Below, piece after piece: positions 55,269 through 62,902 of a stretch of 64,000 nucleotides of DNA; position 1 is the first letter of the stretch, and the number at the start of each line of letters is the position of its first letter. The position numbers and the translations under genes are program-made. Origin of the DNA: Pedobacter polysacchareus. Lineage in GTDB: Bacteria; Bacteroidota; Bacteroidia; Sphingobacteriales; Sphingobacteriaceae. The DNA is taken from positions 62,001-126,000 of the forward strand of contig NZ_JAHYSS010000008.1 of assembly GCF_019802255.1 (NCBI RefSeq), read 5' to 3'. Under the pieces are notes generated by a model. It saw nothing but the letters and a program-made list of their open reading frames with translations. It was not told the origin of the DNA and made no database searches.

Positions 55269-56930
55269 TTATTTCTTTAGGTCGTTGATGATTTTTCCGT
55301 TTTTCATAGTAATTGACCTATTGGATTTCAACTTCCAGGTAGGGTTTCCAGAGGAGACAATAACCGTCCATTGTTGGCTTTCAGCGCAGATGAAGTCGAT
55401 AATAGCATCTGCGGTATCTTGATCCAGGCGGTCTGTCGGGTCTTCATAAAGCAGGACGGCTGGTTTATGAATAATGCTTCTTGCCAGCATGATTTTCTGC
55501 GCATTGGAAGAAGAAAGCTGCTTGCCTTCCGGGAATATTTTAGTGTCCAGTCCATGAGGCAGGGTTTTAATATAGGCACTCAGCTGCACCGCATCTAATG
55601 CCCATCGGAGGTCCTGTGCAGAAACAGAGGGGTCATTGAAGGTAATGTTCTCCAGGATGGTGCCTTCAAATGGGCTTTGTCCTTGAATGATCATGCCAAT
55701 CTGCGCGCGGTATTGATTGATGTCGATCTGTCGGAAGGTATCGTCATTGACAAATAATGCACCGGAAGTTGGTTTTAATAATCCCGAAAGGGTACGGATT
55801 AAAGTAGTTTTTCCTGAGCCATTTGCGCCATTCAGGATGATTTTTTCGCCGGGCTCAATTTTCAGGGAGATGTCTTTTAACATGTCGGTTTCAGCGCCAG
55901 GGAATCGAAGAGATACCTGATCTGCTTCCAGGGTAATGCGTTCGTAAAGTGGTTTGCCTTCGGTTTCTGAAAGAGTTTCTATTTCCATATCCGTTACTTT
56001 TCCAATCTTTTCTACAGCGGTCAATACATCGTAGAAGGTCTCCAGGCCCAGCACGATTTTCTCTACCGAATTGATCACCAGTAAAATAATAATCTCGGAG
56101 GCTACAAACTGGCCGATGTTCATTTGCTGATTCAGTACCAGATACCCTCCAATCAGGAGCAGGCCGGCGGTGATGATCACTTTAAAGATGATCAGCTGTG
56201 CATATTGTCGCTTGATGACGTTGAAATGTTTTTCGCGGTAATCCAGGTAGTTATTGGTTAAGCTGTTGTTTTTCTGAAGGGCAAAGTCGAAGTTCAATGA
56301 TTTTTTGAAACTGTGTTTGTTCCTTGCAATCTCCTGCAGCCATTCTGCGGCGCGATATTTATACTTGGATTCACTCAAACTCGTATCCAGCCCCTTGGTA
56401 TAAGAAAATTTAAAGATCAGGTACAGCATGGCCACCAGTAATACGCCAAACAGGATGAACGAAGGGTGGTATAAAGACAGGAGAATGATACCAAAACCTA
56501 TTTGCAGTAGGGCTGAAGAGTAATCCAGCATGAGCTTGGAAACGCCCTTCTGAATGGTTAAAGTGTCAAAGAAGCGGTTGGCGATTTCCGGGGGATATAG
56601 GTCATGGTACAACTCATCGAACCTGATTTTCGGAAGTCGGTAGGCAAATTCAAAAGAAGAACGTACAAAGATTTTCTGCTGTAGGTTTTCTGTGATCCGC
56701 AATTGCATGAGCGATAAAATCCCTACAAAAGCAACCCCCGTGACCACCCCGATCACCAGGATGATCCAGGAAACGCTGACCCTGCCGCTTTGCAGGAAAT
56801 TCACAATCGCCTGGATGCCTAAGGGCAGCGACAGACTGATGAGTCCGGCAATGATGGCGTATAAAAATATTTGAGTTACATCTTTTTTGTCAAGCTTTAG
56901 CAGACTGAAGAATCTTTTTGCTGGGGTCAT
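55269..56930 (-). CDS. ABC exporter half-transporter (T1SS-like) with altered catalytic motifs
   Basis: 553 aa: about six TM helices (20-300) and an ATPase domain (335-553); no C39 peptidase domain. Walker A GANGSGKTT (368-376) is intact. The signature reads LSSSNAQ (472-478) instead of LSGGQ. Walker B plus catalytic Glu reads VLLYEDP (492-498), so the Asp-Glu pair is Glu496-Asp497. The H-loop His is replaced by Gly528 (VIVSSGNP). Together these changes suggest slow or absent ATP hydrolysis. Its ATG overlaps the stop of the TetR gene by 4 bases, so the regulator is translationally coupled. Confidence 0.87.
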   Translation of the reverse strand: MTPAKRFFSLLKLDKKDVTQIFLYAIIAGLISLSLPLGIQAIVNFLQSGRVSVSWIILVIGVVTGVAFVGILSLMQLRITENLQQKIFVRSSFEFAYRLPKIRFDELYHDLYPPEIANRFFDTLTIQKGVSKLMLDYSSALLQIGFGIILLSLYHPSFILFGVLLVAMLYLIFKFSYTKGLDTSLSESKYKYRAAEWLQEIARNKHSFKKSLNFDFALQKNNSLTNNYLDYREKHFNVIKRQYAQLIIFKVIITAGLLLIGGYLVLNQQMNIGQFVASEIIILLVINSVEKIVLGLETFYDVLTAVEKIGKVTDMEIETLSETEGKPLYERITLEADQVSLRFPGAETDMLKDISLKIEPGEKIILNGANGSGKTTLIRTLSGLLKPTSGALFVNDDTFRQIDINQYRAQIGMIIQGQSPFEGTILENITFNDPSVSAQDLRWALDAVQLSAYIKTLPHGLDTKIFPEGKQLSSSNAQKIMLARSIIHKPAVLLYEDPTDRLDQDTADAIIDFICAESQQWTVIVSSGNPTWKLKSNRSITMKNGKIINDLKK

Positions 56931-57607
56931 GGTTTTGGGCTTAGTATGCGCTGGATAAGGTCTGTATAATAGGCAGTAGGACTGGTGTTTTCGTTACAGT
57001 CAGTAATGGTTTTGAAATGATCTTTCAGGAAATGCTGGTGTAATGCGCCTTCCACGATGCTCGAAATTAAGCTTTTCGGGAAAGGGTATTCCGGATCAAT
57101 CATGACCACCATTCCTACCATTCTGCTGATCACTCTTTTGTAAATCAAAAAGAAGCCCTCTTTGTTTTCTTCATCTACCTCTTTCGTTAAAAAAGTCTTG
57201 GTAAATTCCGCAATGATGATCTTGTTGAGCAAGGCTTCATTGATGTAGGGAGTGTTCAGGTCGTCCTCAATTTTCTCCGTTACGAGTTCCAGCGCTTTGA
57301 GCAGCTGGTCTAAAGGAGTAGGAATGTTGGCGGTAGCAAAGACCATTTTATACTCTATCCAACTCCAATACCAGGAGGAAAAGTAGACCAGTAATTTATG
57401 CTTGTTTTCAAAATAACGGTAGATTGAACTCTCATTTGAACCGATGCGCTCCCCAAGCTTTTTGAAGGTGAAGTTGTCAAAGCCGATTTCATCCATGATG
57501 ATCAGACTGTGCCTGATGATCTTTCTGCCAAGAGCAGTGGTTTCCGGATCTTTCACATAGATCTTGTCGTTCACCTGGATTTTTATATTTGCGAGTAGCT
57601 GATCCAT
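56927..57607 (-). CDS. TetR/AcrR-family repressor
   Basis: 226 aa. N-terminal HTH in IIRHSLIIMDEIGFDNFTFKKLGERIGSNESSIYRYFENKHKLL (about 30-75); unrelated ligand-binding C-terminal part. First gene of the export operon and probably its autoregulator; an imperfect palindrome lies at 57634-57665. Confidence 0.88.
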   Translation of the reverse strand: MDQLLANIKIQVNDKIYVKDPETTALGRKIIRHSLIIMDEIGFDNFTFKKLGERIGSNESSIYRYFENKHKLLVYFSSWYWSWIEYKMVFATANIPTPLDQLLKALELVTEKIEDDLNTPYINEALLNKIIIAEFTKTFLTKEVDEENKEGFFLIYKRVISRMVGMVVMIDPEYPFPKSLISSIVEGALHQHFLKDHFKTITDCNENTSPTAYYTDLIQRILSPKP

Positions 57608-57633
57608 AATAGCTGTATTTACTGCAAATGTAA

Positions 57634-57665
57634 TAGTATTACTATTATTAATAAGAATAATACTA
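57634..57665. promoter_or_regulatory. Candidate TetR operator
   Basis: Two 16-bp arms (57634-57649 and 57650-57665) agree at 14 of 16 positions as an inverted repeat; it starts 27 bp upstream of the TetR gene in the divergent gap. Confidence 0.45.
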
Positions 57666-57790
57666 CCCTTTTTTCTAAAACCCGCTTTTAATTAGCTTTA
57701 ATAGCCTATAAGCCTATTGGTTTTTTTGATCAATTCTCAATGATTTATTTGTATTTTACAATCGATATGAACCTTTAAAGAAATAAAACG

Positions 57791-59122
57791 ATGCTCAACC
57801 GAAGAAATTTTATCCGAAATAGTGCTGGCGCATTAGGCAGTACAGCCCTGCTTTCTGCACTCGATCACCCTGCTTATGCGATTTATGAGCGAACAATTGG
57901 GGCTAACGACCAGATCAATATCGGAGTGATTGGGATCAACGGAATGGGCTGGTCGGATTTGAGAGCCGCACTGAATGTTCCTGGAGTAACTTTAATCGCT
58001 TTGTGCGATTCGGATCAGAACGTGTTAGACAAAAGGATGGGGGAATTGAAGGGCTTAAACATCGATGCGGCAAAGGTGAAAGCGTATAAAGATTATCGCG
58101 CCTTATTGGACAATAAAGACATTGATGCAGTGATCATAGGAAGTCCGGATCATTGGCATGCTTTAATGATGATTCATGCTTGTGAAGCAGGTAAAGATGT
58201 GTATGTAGAAAAACCGGTTGGAAATTCAATTCTGGAATGCCGGACAATGGTTGCTGCACAGCAAAAATATAATAAAGTAGTGCAGGCAGGGCAATGGCAG
58301 CGGAGTCAGCAGCATTTTAAAGAGGCGGTAGACTTTGTACAAGGTGGACAGCTCGGGAACATCAGGACGGTTAAAGTCTGGTGTTATCAGGGCTGGATGA
58401 AGCCTGGGCCCGTAGTTCCGGATACCGCAGTTCCCGCTGGTGTAGATTATGACCTATGGTTAGGGCCAGCAAAAAAACGCGCCTTCAATTCCAGCAGGTA
58501 TCACTTTAACTTTAGGTGGTTTTGGGATTATGCCGGTGGACTCATGACAGATTGGGGCGTACATTTGATCGACTATGGTTTATTGGGGATGGGCTCGCCA
58601 GTTCCGAAAAGTATTTCAGCATTAGGCGGACGTTTTGCTTACCCTGATTTATATGAGGAAACGCCAGATACCCTGACTACCCTTTATGAATTTGATCAAT
58701 TTAACATGGTTTGGGATTCGGCAATGGGCATCGACAACGGTTCTTACAACAGAGATCATGGCATCGCCTATATTGGTAACAATGGAACGCTGATTTTGAA
58801 TAGAGGAGGATGGGAGGTCATTGAAGAAAGACAAAGCGGTAATAAAGTGAGCAAACCTCTAGTGAAAGCCTCAGATAATGGCCTTAACAACCATATGCTG
58901 AACTTCTTTGCCAGTGTAAGGTCAAGGAAAAAAGAAGCATTGAATTGTGATATCCAGGCTGCCGCCCACGTGGCCAGTATCGCCCAAATGGGCAATATCG
59001 CTTACAAAAGCGGAGAAAAACTAACCTGGGATGCCCAGAAAAACCAATTTACCGACAAACAAATTAATAGTAAATACTTAATGGCACCATACCATAATGG
59101 TTATAACTTGCCGAAAATTTAA
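57791..59122 (+). CDS. Tat-exported Gfo/Idh/MocA-family oxidoreductase
   Basis: 443 aa. Twin-arginine signal (NRRNFIRNSAG, about 3-13). NAD-binding GVIGINGMGW, VIIGSPDHWHALMMIHACEAGKDVYVEKP with the family EKP motif, and NFRWFWDYAGGLMTDWGVHLIDYGLLGMG. Periplasmic Gfo/Idh/MocA proteins usually bring a tightly bound NAD(H) and act on sugars. Followed 4 bp later by a cyclophilin. Confidence 0.92.
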   Translation: MLNRRNFIRNSAGALGSTALLSALDHPAYAIYERTIGANDQINIGVIGINGMGWSDLRAALNVPGVTLIALCDSDQNVLDKRMGELKGLNIDAAKVKAYKDYRALLDNKDIDAVIIGSPDHWHALMMIHACEAGKDVYVEKPVGNSILECRTMVAAQQKYNKVVQAGQWQRSQQHFKEAVDFVQGGQLGNIRTVKVWCYQGWMKPGPVVPDTAVPAGVDYDLWLGPAKKRAFNSSRYHFNFRWFWDYAGGLMTDWGVHLIDYGLLGMGSPVPKSISALGGRFAYPDLYEETPDTLTTLYEFDQFNMVWDSAMGIDNGSYNRDHGIAYIGNNGTLILNRGGWEVIEERQSGNKVSKPLVKASDNGLNNHMLNFFASVRSRKKEALNCDIQAAAHVASIAQMGNIAYKSGEKLTWDAQKNQFTDKQINSKYLMAPYHNGYNLPKI

Positions 59123-59125
59123 AAT

Positions 59126-59809
59126 ATGAAGTTTCTTTTTACCACCGCAGGGTTTGCACTAATTGCCCTGATGTCTTATGGACAATCAAAGTTTGTACGC
59201 TTAGAAACCAGCAAAGGAGCGATTACCCTGATGCTGTATGACCAGACTCCTAAACATAGGGATGCCTTTGTAAAAACCATAAAGCAAGGTTTGTATGATC
59301 AGGCCGCTTTTAATCGGGTGATCAAAGGTTTTGTGAGTCAGGGAGGAGAGTTAGATGAGACGATCCTGGATAGGGAAAAGCTGCATCCTGAAAAGCCATT
59401 AGCACGGATTCCTGCAGAGATTGTTCCGGGTCTTTTTCATAAAAAAGGCGCATTAGGTGCCGGTAGAAACGACAATCCTGAACACAGCTCTTACCTGACA
59501 CAGATTTACCTGGTCGCAGGAAAACCACAAACAGAGGAAGAACTGAATGCAATGGAGAAAAAGAAAGGCCATCATTTCTCTGCCGCTGAAAGAGCAGCGT
59601 ACAAAAAGATCGGGGGAATTCCTCGCCTGGATCTTGATTATACGATATTCGGGGAAATTGTAGCGGGAATGGAAGTGGCAGATGCCATCAATTCAGTACC
59701 AACGGATCAGCATGATTTACCCTTAACACCAATTACATTCACCCCTAAGTTGTTGTCTAAGAAAGAGGTTGCAGTAATCAGGAAAGTACTGAATGCCCAT
59801 GTAAATTAG
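59126..59809 (+). CDS. Exported cyclophilin-type peptidyl-prolyl isomerase
   Basis: 227 aa. Signal peptide ending MSYGQ; FNRVIKGFVSQGG, GALGAGRNDNPEHSSYLTQIYLVAG and FGEIVAGMEVADAI are cyclophilin landmarks, although the fold carries inserts. Catalyses prolyl isomerisation in the periplasm. Probably co-transcribed with the oxidoreductase. Confidence 0.9.
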   Translation: MKFLFTTAGFALIALMSYGQSKFVRLETSKGAITLMLYDQTPKHRDAFVKTIKQGLYDQAAFNRVIKGFVSQGGELDETILDREKLHPEKPLARIPAEIVPGLFHKKGALGAGRNDNPEHSSYLTQIYLVAGKPQTEEELNAMEKKKGHHFSAAERAAYKKIGGIPRLDLDYTIFGEIVAGMEVADAINSVPTDQHDLPLTPITFTPKLLSKKEVAVIRKVLNAHVN

Positions 59810-59894
59810 CATAAAATTTTTATAACTGTAGCGAAAAGTGGGTGTTTGCCGTTTTAACAGGAAAGAACCTAGTTTTAAACTAACCAAATTCCAA

Positions 59895-60365
59895 ATGATG
59901 ATGAAAAGATCCGCTGCTTATGTTTTAATGATTGCAGGTGTTACCTTCCTGTCGGCTTGTCTCAAAGAAACCATGGACGATGACCGAAATCCTGGCTGTG
60001 ATCCCCCAAGTTCCAATATGTTTTTTCAAGTCCAGGATAAAACCTCCGGAGCAGACTTGTTTTTTGCTGAAAGTCCAAAGTATAAAATCAATGAAATTAA
60101 CGTCTATAGAACGAAAGATAAGACCTTTAAGGAGCCATTGCGTTTAATTCCCGTTGGAAGTGACATTCGTGCGTTTTCGCTGGCATTTGATTATCACAAG
60201 CCTATTGATACCTTGCTGATTAAAATCGCAGATACCCCAATAGATTCCTTGTTTTATACGGTGAAAAAGCCGGTAAATCATTGCAGCCCTTATGAGATCG
60301 AAAATGTTAAATTCAATAAAGTCGATCTCATGAGAGAAAAAGGGCTCTTTATATTTAAGAAGTAA
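59895..60365 (+). CDS. Hypothetical lipoprotein
   Basis: About 156 aa starting at one of three ATGs at 59895-59901; the frame goes back to a GTG at 59838. Lipobox SAC after MKRSAAYVLMIAGVTFLSAC. The rest is a beta-rich domain of about 120 residues (FFQVQDKTSGADLFF, INEINVYRTKDKTF). Family not recognised. Followed by a 14-bp inverted repeat. Confidence 0.75.
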   Translation: MMMKRSAAYVLMIAGVTFLSACLKETMDDDRNPGCDPPSSNMFFQVQDKTSGADLFFAESPKYKINEINVYRTKDKTFKEPLRLIPVGSDIRAFSLAFDYHKPIDTLLIKIADTPIDSLFYTVKKPVNHCSPYEIENVKFNKVDLMREKGLFIFKK

Positions 60366-60394
60366 AGGTTTTTATAATGATGCTGCTTTAAGAT

Positions 60395-60443
60395 ATCCCT
60401 ATTTACAAAACATCCATTCAGCGATTATCTTGTAAATAGGGAT
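60395..60443. terminator. Inverted repeat, probable terminator
   Basis: Perfect 14-bp arms at 60395-60408 and 60430-60443 with a 21-nt loop, 30 bp after the lipoprotein stop codon; no long T-run. Confidence 0.5.
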
Positions 60444-60506
60444 GAATTATTTCATTTACGGCCTCAGTCATTGAACTGACGATATCGTGTTCCCTTACAG
60501 CCCCTC

Positions 60507-60652
60507 AGTGCCGAAACTGCGCTTCTTTAACATCAGGGACATGGGAGGGATGAAGAACGATAATTTCATTTTTGAGACCACTTTGAAAACGGAGATTAAG
60601 GAGGGTAAAGCTGCTTGTCAGCGGGCAGATCGTCAGTCTGCAATATCGCTTT
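60507..60652 (+). pseudogene. Possible gene remnant
   Basis: A plus-strand stretch reads FNIRDMGGMKNDNFIFETTL and continues for about 20 codons to a stop, with protein-like composition but no start or upstream domain. It may be the trace of a longer gene. The 63-aa minus-strand frame over it has no coding character. Family not identified. Confidence 0.25.
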
Positions 60653-60803
60653 AACGGCACTGGAGCGGTGAATAATACAAAATTTTTCAAAAGCAATCAG
60701 GTAATTGATTTTTATTGAAAATTAAAGATAAAATCATTCGGGATATAAGCTTTAGTCATTATACTTTTTTTTTCGCTTGAAATTAAAATTTCATTATAAA
60801 TTC

Positions 60804-60834
60804 TTGTTGTTGCGTAAATTAACTTGTAGCTTTA
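60804..60834 (+). promoter_or_regulatory. Candidate promoter for the 60910 gene
   Basis: TTG repeats at 60804-60809 and TAGCTTTA at 60827-60834, the same -7 octamer as before the caspase cassette; 75 bp before the ATG. Confidence 0.4.
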
Positions 60835-60909
60835 TGTAGTTATGCCTTAGATGTGGTGTGGATAGTTGCTGAGGTTAAGGCGTAAATTAACGTTATACTC
60901 AACTTTATA

Positions 60910-61143
60910 ATGCAAGGAAACATCGCTCGCTTTCTGCAACCTGTATTTGAACTTGCGGAGCTCAACCGCAACCAACAGCTTGCCCCTCAATCTGCCAAAC
61001 TTAAAGGCTTCAAGGTTGATTCCAGTACCACTGAGACTGCTGAAAAAAAGGGAATTAAGCTTCCTAATGAATTCAGTGGAAAAGAATTTCTGGCCTTTCT
61101 CTCACATGTAAATGCCGAAATTGAACATGGCTTCTTTTTCTAA
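60910..61143 (+). CDS. Hypothetical small protein, 77 aa
   Basis: MQGNIARFLQPVFELAELN... ending IEHGFFF. Helical and charged, no signal peptide, no TM helix. Preceded by a candidate promoter and followed at 61304 by another orphan gene. No family recognised. Confidence 0.5.
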   Translation: MQGNIARFLQPVFELAELNRNQQLAPQSAKLKGFKVDSSTTETAEKKGIKLPNEFSGKEFLAFLSHVNAEIEHGFFF

Positions 61144-61303
61144 TAGATGATAGCTGAGAGTTAAAGTAAATGCAAAGTGTATTTATCTTAAATAAAACAT
61201 GATATAATTCATCTTAAGTAGTTTAAGTATAGGTATTTATGCCTATTTTATTATCGCTAATTAACCCTACATTCGAATATAAATGATTTAACAAATTAAC
61301 ATT

Positions 61304-61678
61304 ATGAAATTTTTAGAACAACCTTATCAACAACGTTTAGTAGTTTCCGCTGGCAGTGTTAACGAGCCTGAAACTAATGATTCCCCTGTTATTGTTTTAC
61401 ATCTTGCCGGCGAACGCGGGCGGGTAGCGGGTACAGGAACCTTCACCGTGGGAAAGCGGGCAGTCAAAGACTTTATCGTAAACGGTTCCATCCACAAGCT
61501 GAATGGCCAAACCATCATTTCTCTTCGTGTTTATGAATGGGATACCCTGATTGGTTCCATCTTAATCGCACTGGATGGGAAGGACCAAAATACTGCCAAT
61601 TACAAGTTCAAATTCGATGAAGTATGGAGAACAGAAGGAGCTACAGTGAAAGTAGAGCACCTGGCTGCACTGATTTAA
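61304..61678 (+). CDS. Hypothetical beta-rich protein, 124 aa
   Basis: MKFLEQPYQQRLVVSAG... with alternating strands (VIVLHLAGERGRVAGTGTFTVG, IISLRVYEWDTLIGSILIALDG). No signal peptide, no cysteine. The pattern suggests a small beta-sandwich. A 11-bp inverted repeat (61702-61712 with 61739-61749) follows it and may be its terminator. No family recognised. Confidence 0.6.
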   Translation: MKFLEQPYQQRLVVSAGSVNEPETNDSPVIVLHLAGERGRVAGTGTFTVGKRAVKDFIVNGSIHKLNGQTIISLRVYEWDTLIGSILIALDGKDQNTANYKFKFDEVWRTEGATVKVEHLAALI

Positions 61679-61824
61679 CCACGACCGTATAAACATCTCT
61701 GTAATTACCAAATTCTGGCAACGCTCCATTTTGTCAAGTTTGGTAATTATGGTATTTGACAATCTTTTATGATATTTATCTCCCGATAAATAAAGATTGT
61801 AAATTCCTGATAAAACACCTATAA

Positions 61825-62817
61825 ATGAAATTAGCAACAATATTTAATAATACCAGGGATGGACAACTGGTGGTCGTGAACAAAGCAGTCACGAAAGCAG
61901 TTCCTGTTCCTGAGATTGCAGCCACCATGCAGGATGCCATTGACAATTGGAAAGCAGCTGCGCCAAAGCTCAAAAATGTTTATGATTTACTGAATGTAAA
62001 CGACAGTGATTCAGCTGTTTTTGACCTTTCGTCTAAAGTAGTAATGGCGCCAATTCCAAGGGCCTACCATTGGGCAGATGGAAGTGCTTATGTGACGCAT
62101 GTGGAACTGGTAAGAAAAGCCAGGAATGCTGCGCTTCCTGAAACCTTCTGGACAGATCCGCTCATGTATATGGGCGCTTCAGATGCTTTTATCGGCCCAA
62201 ATGACGACATAGAAGTGGAGAATGAGGCCTGGGGCATTGATTTCGAATCTGAAGTTGCAGTGATTACAGACGATGTGCCTGCGGGAACAGATGCGAAAAC
62301 TGCACTGGACCATATTAAACTGATCACGATCCTCAATGATGTGACGCTGAGAAACCTGATTCCTGATGAATTGTCCAAGCAATTTGGCTTTTACCAATCC
62401 AAACCATGGACTTCCTTCGCGCCGGTAGTTGTTACCCCAGACGAATTAGAAGGGGTATGGAGCGATGGAAAACTACACCTGCCATTGCGGTCCACGTTAA
62501 ACGGTAAATTGATCGGTTCACCGGATGCGGGGGTCGATATGGTATTCGACTTTGGCCAATTGATTGCCCATGCGTCAAAAACGAGGTCGCTGATTGCAGG
62601 AACGGTGATTGGATCTGGAACAGTAGCCAATCAGGGTAGCCCAACAGGCTCCAGCTGTCTGGCAGAAGTGAGGTGCCTGGAAATCATTAAAGACGGAAAA
62701 GCCAGTACGCCATTCATGTCTTATGGAGACAGGATTGAGATTGAAATGAACGATAAGGAAGGCCATTCGATCTTTGGAAAAATAGATCAGGTGGTCAAAA
62801 AATACATAAAGAAATAA
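61825..62817 (+). CDS. Fumarylacetoacetate hydrolase-family protein
   Basis: 330 aa. Typical FAH-family order: MKLATIFNNTRDGQLVVV, metal-site region ENEAWGIDFESEVAVITDDVPAG, the FYQSKPWTSFAPVVVTPDEL segment, IGSGTVANQGS and DRIEIEMNDKEGHSIFGKIDQ. Catalyses cleavage or hydration of beta-keto acids with Mg2+; the substrate is not evident. Often found in aromatic catabolism, but no tyrosine or homogentisate gene is near. Confidence 0.85.
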   Translation: MKLATIFNNTRDGQLVVVNKAVTKAVPVPEIAATMQDAIDNWKAAAPKLKNVYDLLNVNDSDSAVFDLSSKVVMAPIPRAYHWADGSAYVTHVELVRKARNAALPETFWTDPLMYMGASDAFIGPNDDIEVENEAWGIDFESEVAVITDDVPAGTDAKTALDHIKLITILNDVTLRNLIPDELSKQFGFYQSKPWTSFAPVVVTPDELEGVWSDGKLHLPLRSTLNGKLIGSPDAGVDMVFDFGQLIAHASKTRSLIAGTVIGSGTVANQGSPTGSSCLAEVRCLEIIKDGKASTPFMSYGDRIEIEMNDKEGHSIFGKIDQVVKKYIKK

Positions 62818-62829
62818 GGATCACTATCC

Positions 62830-62870
62830 GCATAGCACTGTTAAAGCATAGCACTGTTAAAGCATAGCAG
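62830..62870 (+). repeat. Tandem 16-bp repeat
   Basis: GCATAGCACTGTTAAA occurs twice in tandem (62830-62845, 62846-62861) and starts a third time (62862-62869) before running into the terminator hairpin. Confidence 0.8.
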
Positions 62871-62901
62871 TAAAGCTTAGTTTGCTAAGCTTTACTGCTA
62901 T
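62864..62901. terminator. Bidirectional hairpin terminator
   Basis: 17-bp perfect stem (62864-62880 with 62885-62901), loop TTTG, followed by T residues. Separates convergent FAH-family and aminotransferase genes. Confidence 0.85.
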
Positions 62902-62902
62902 T

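Noticed and set aside
60505..60696. 63-aa minus-strand open frame
   Set aside because: No coding character or start context; the plus strand looks more like a decayed coding fragment.
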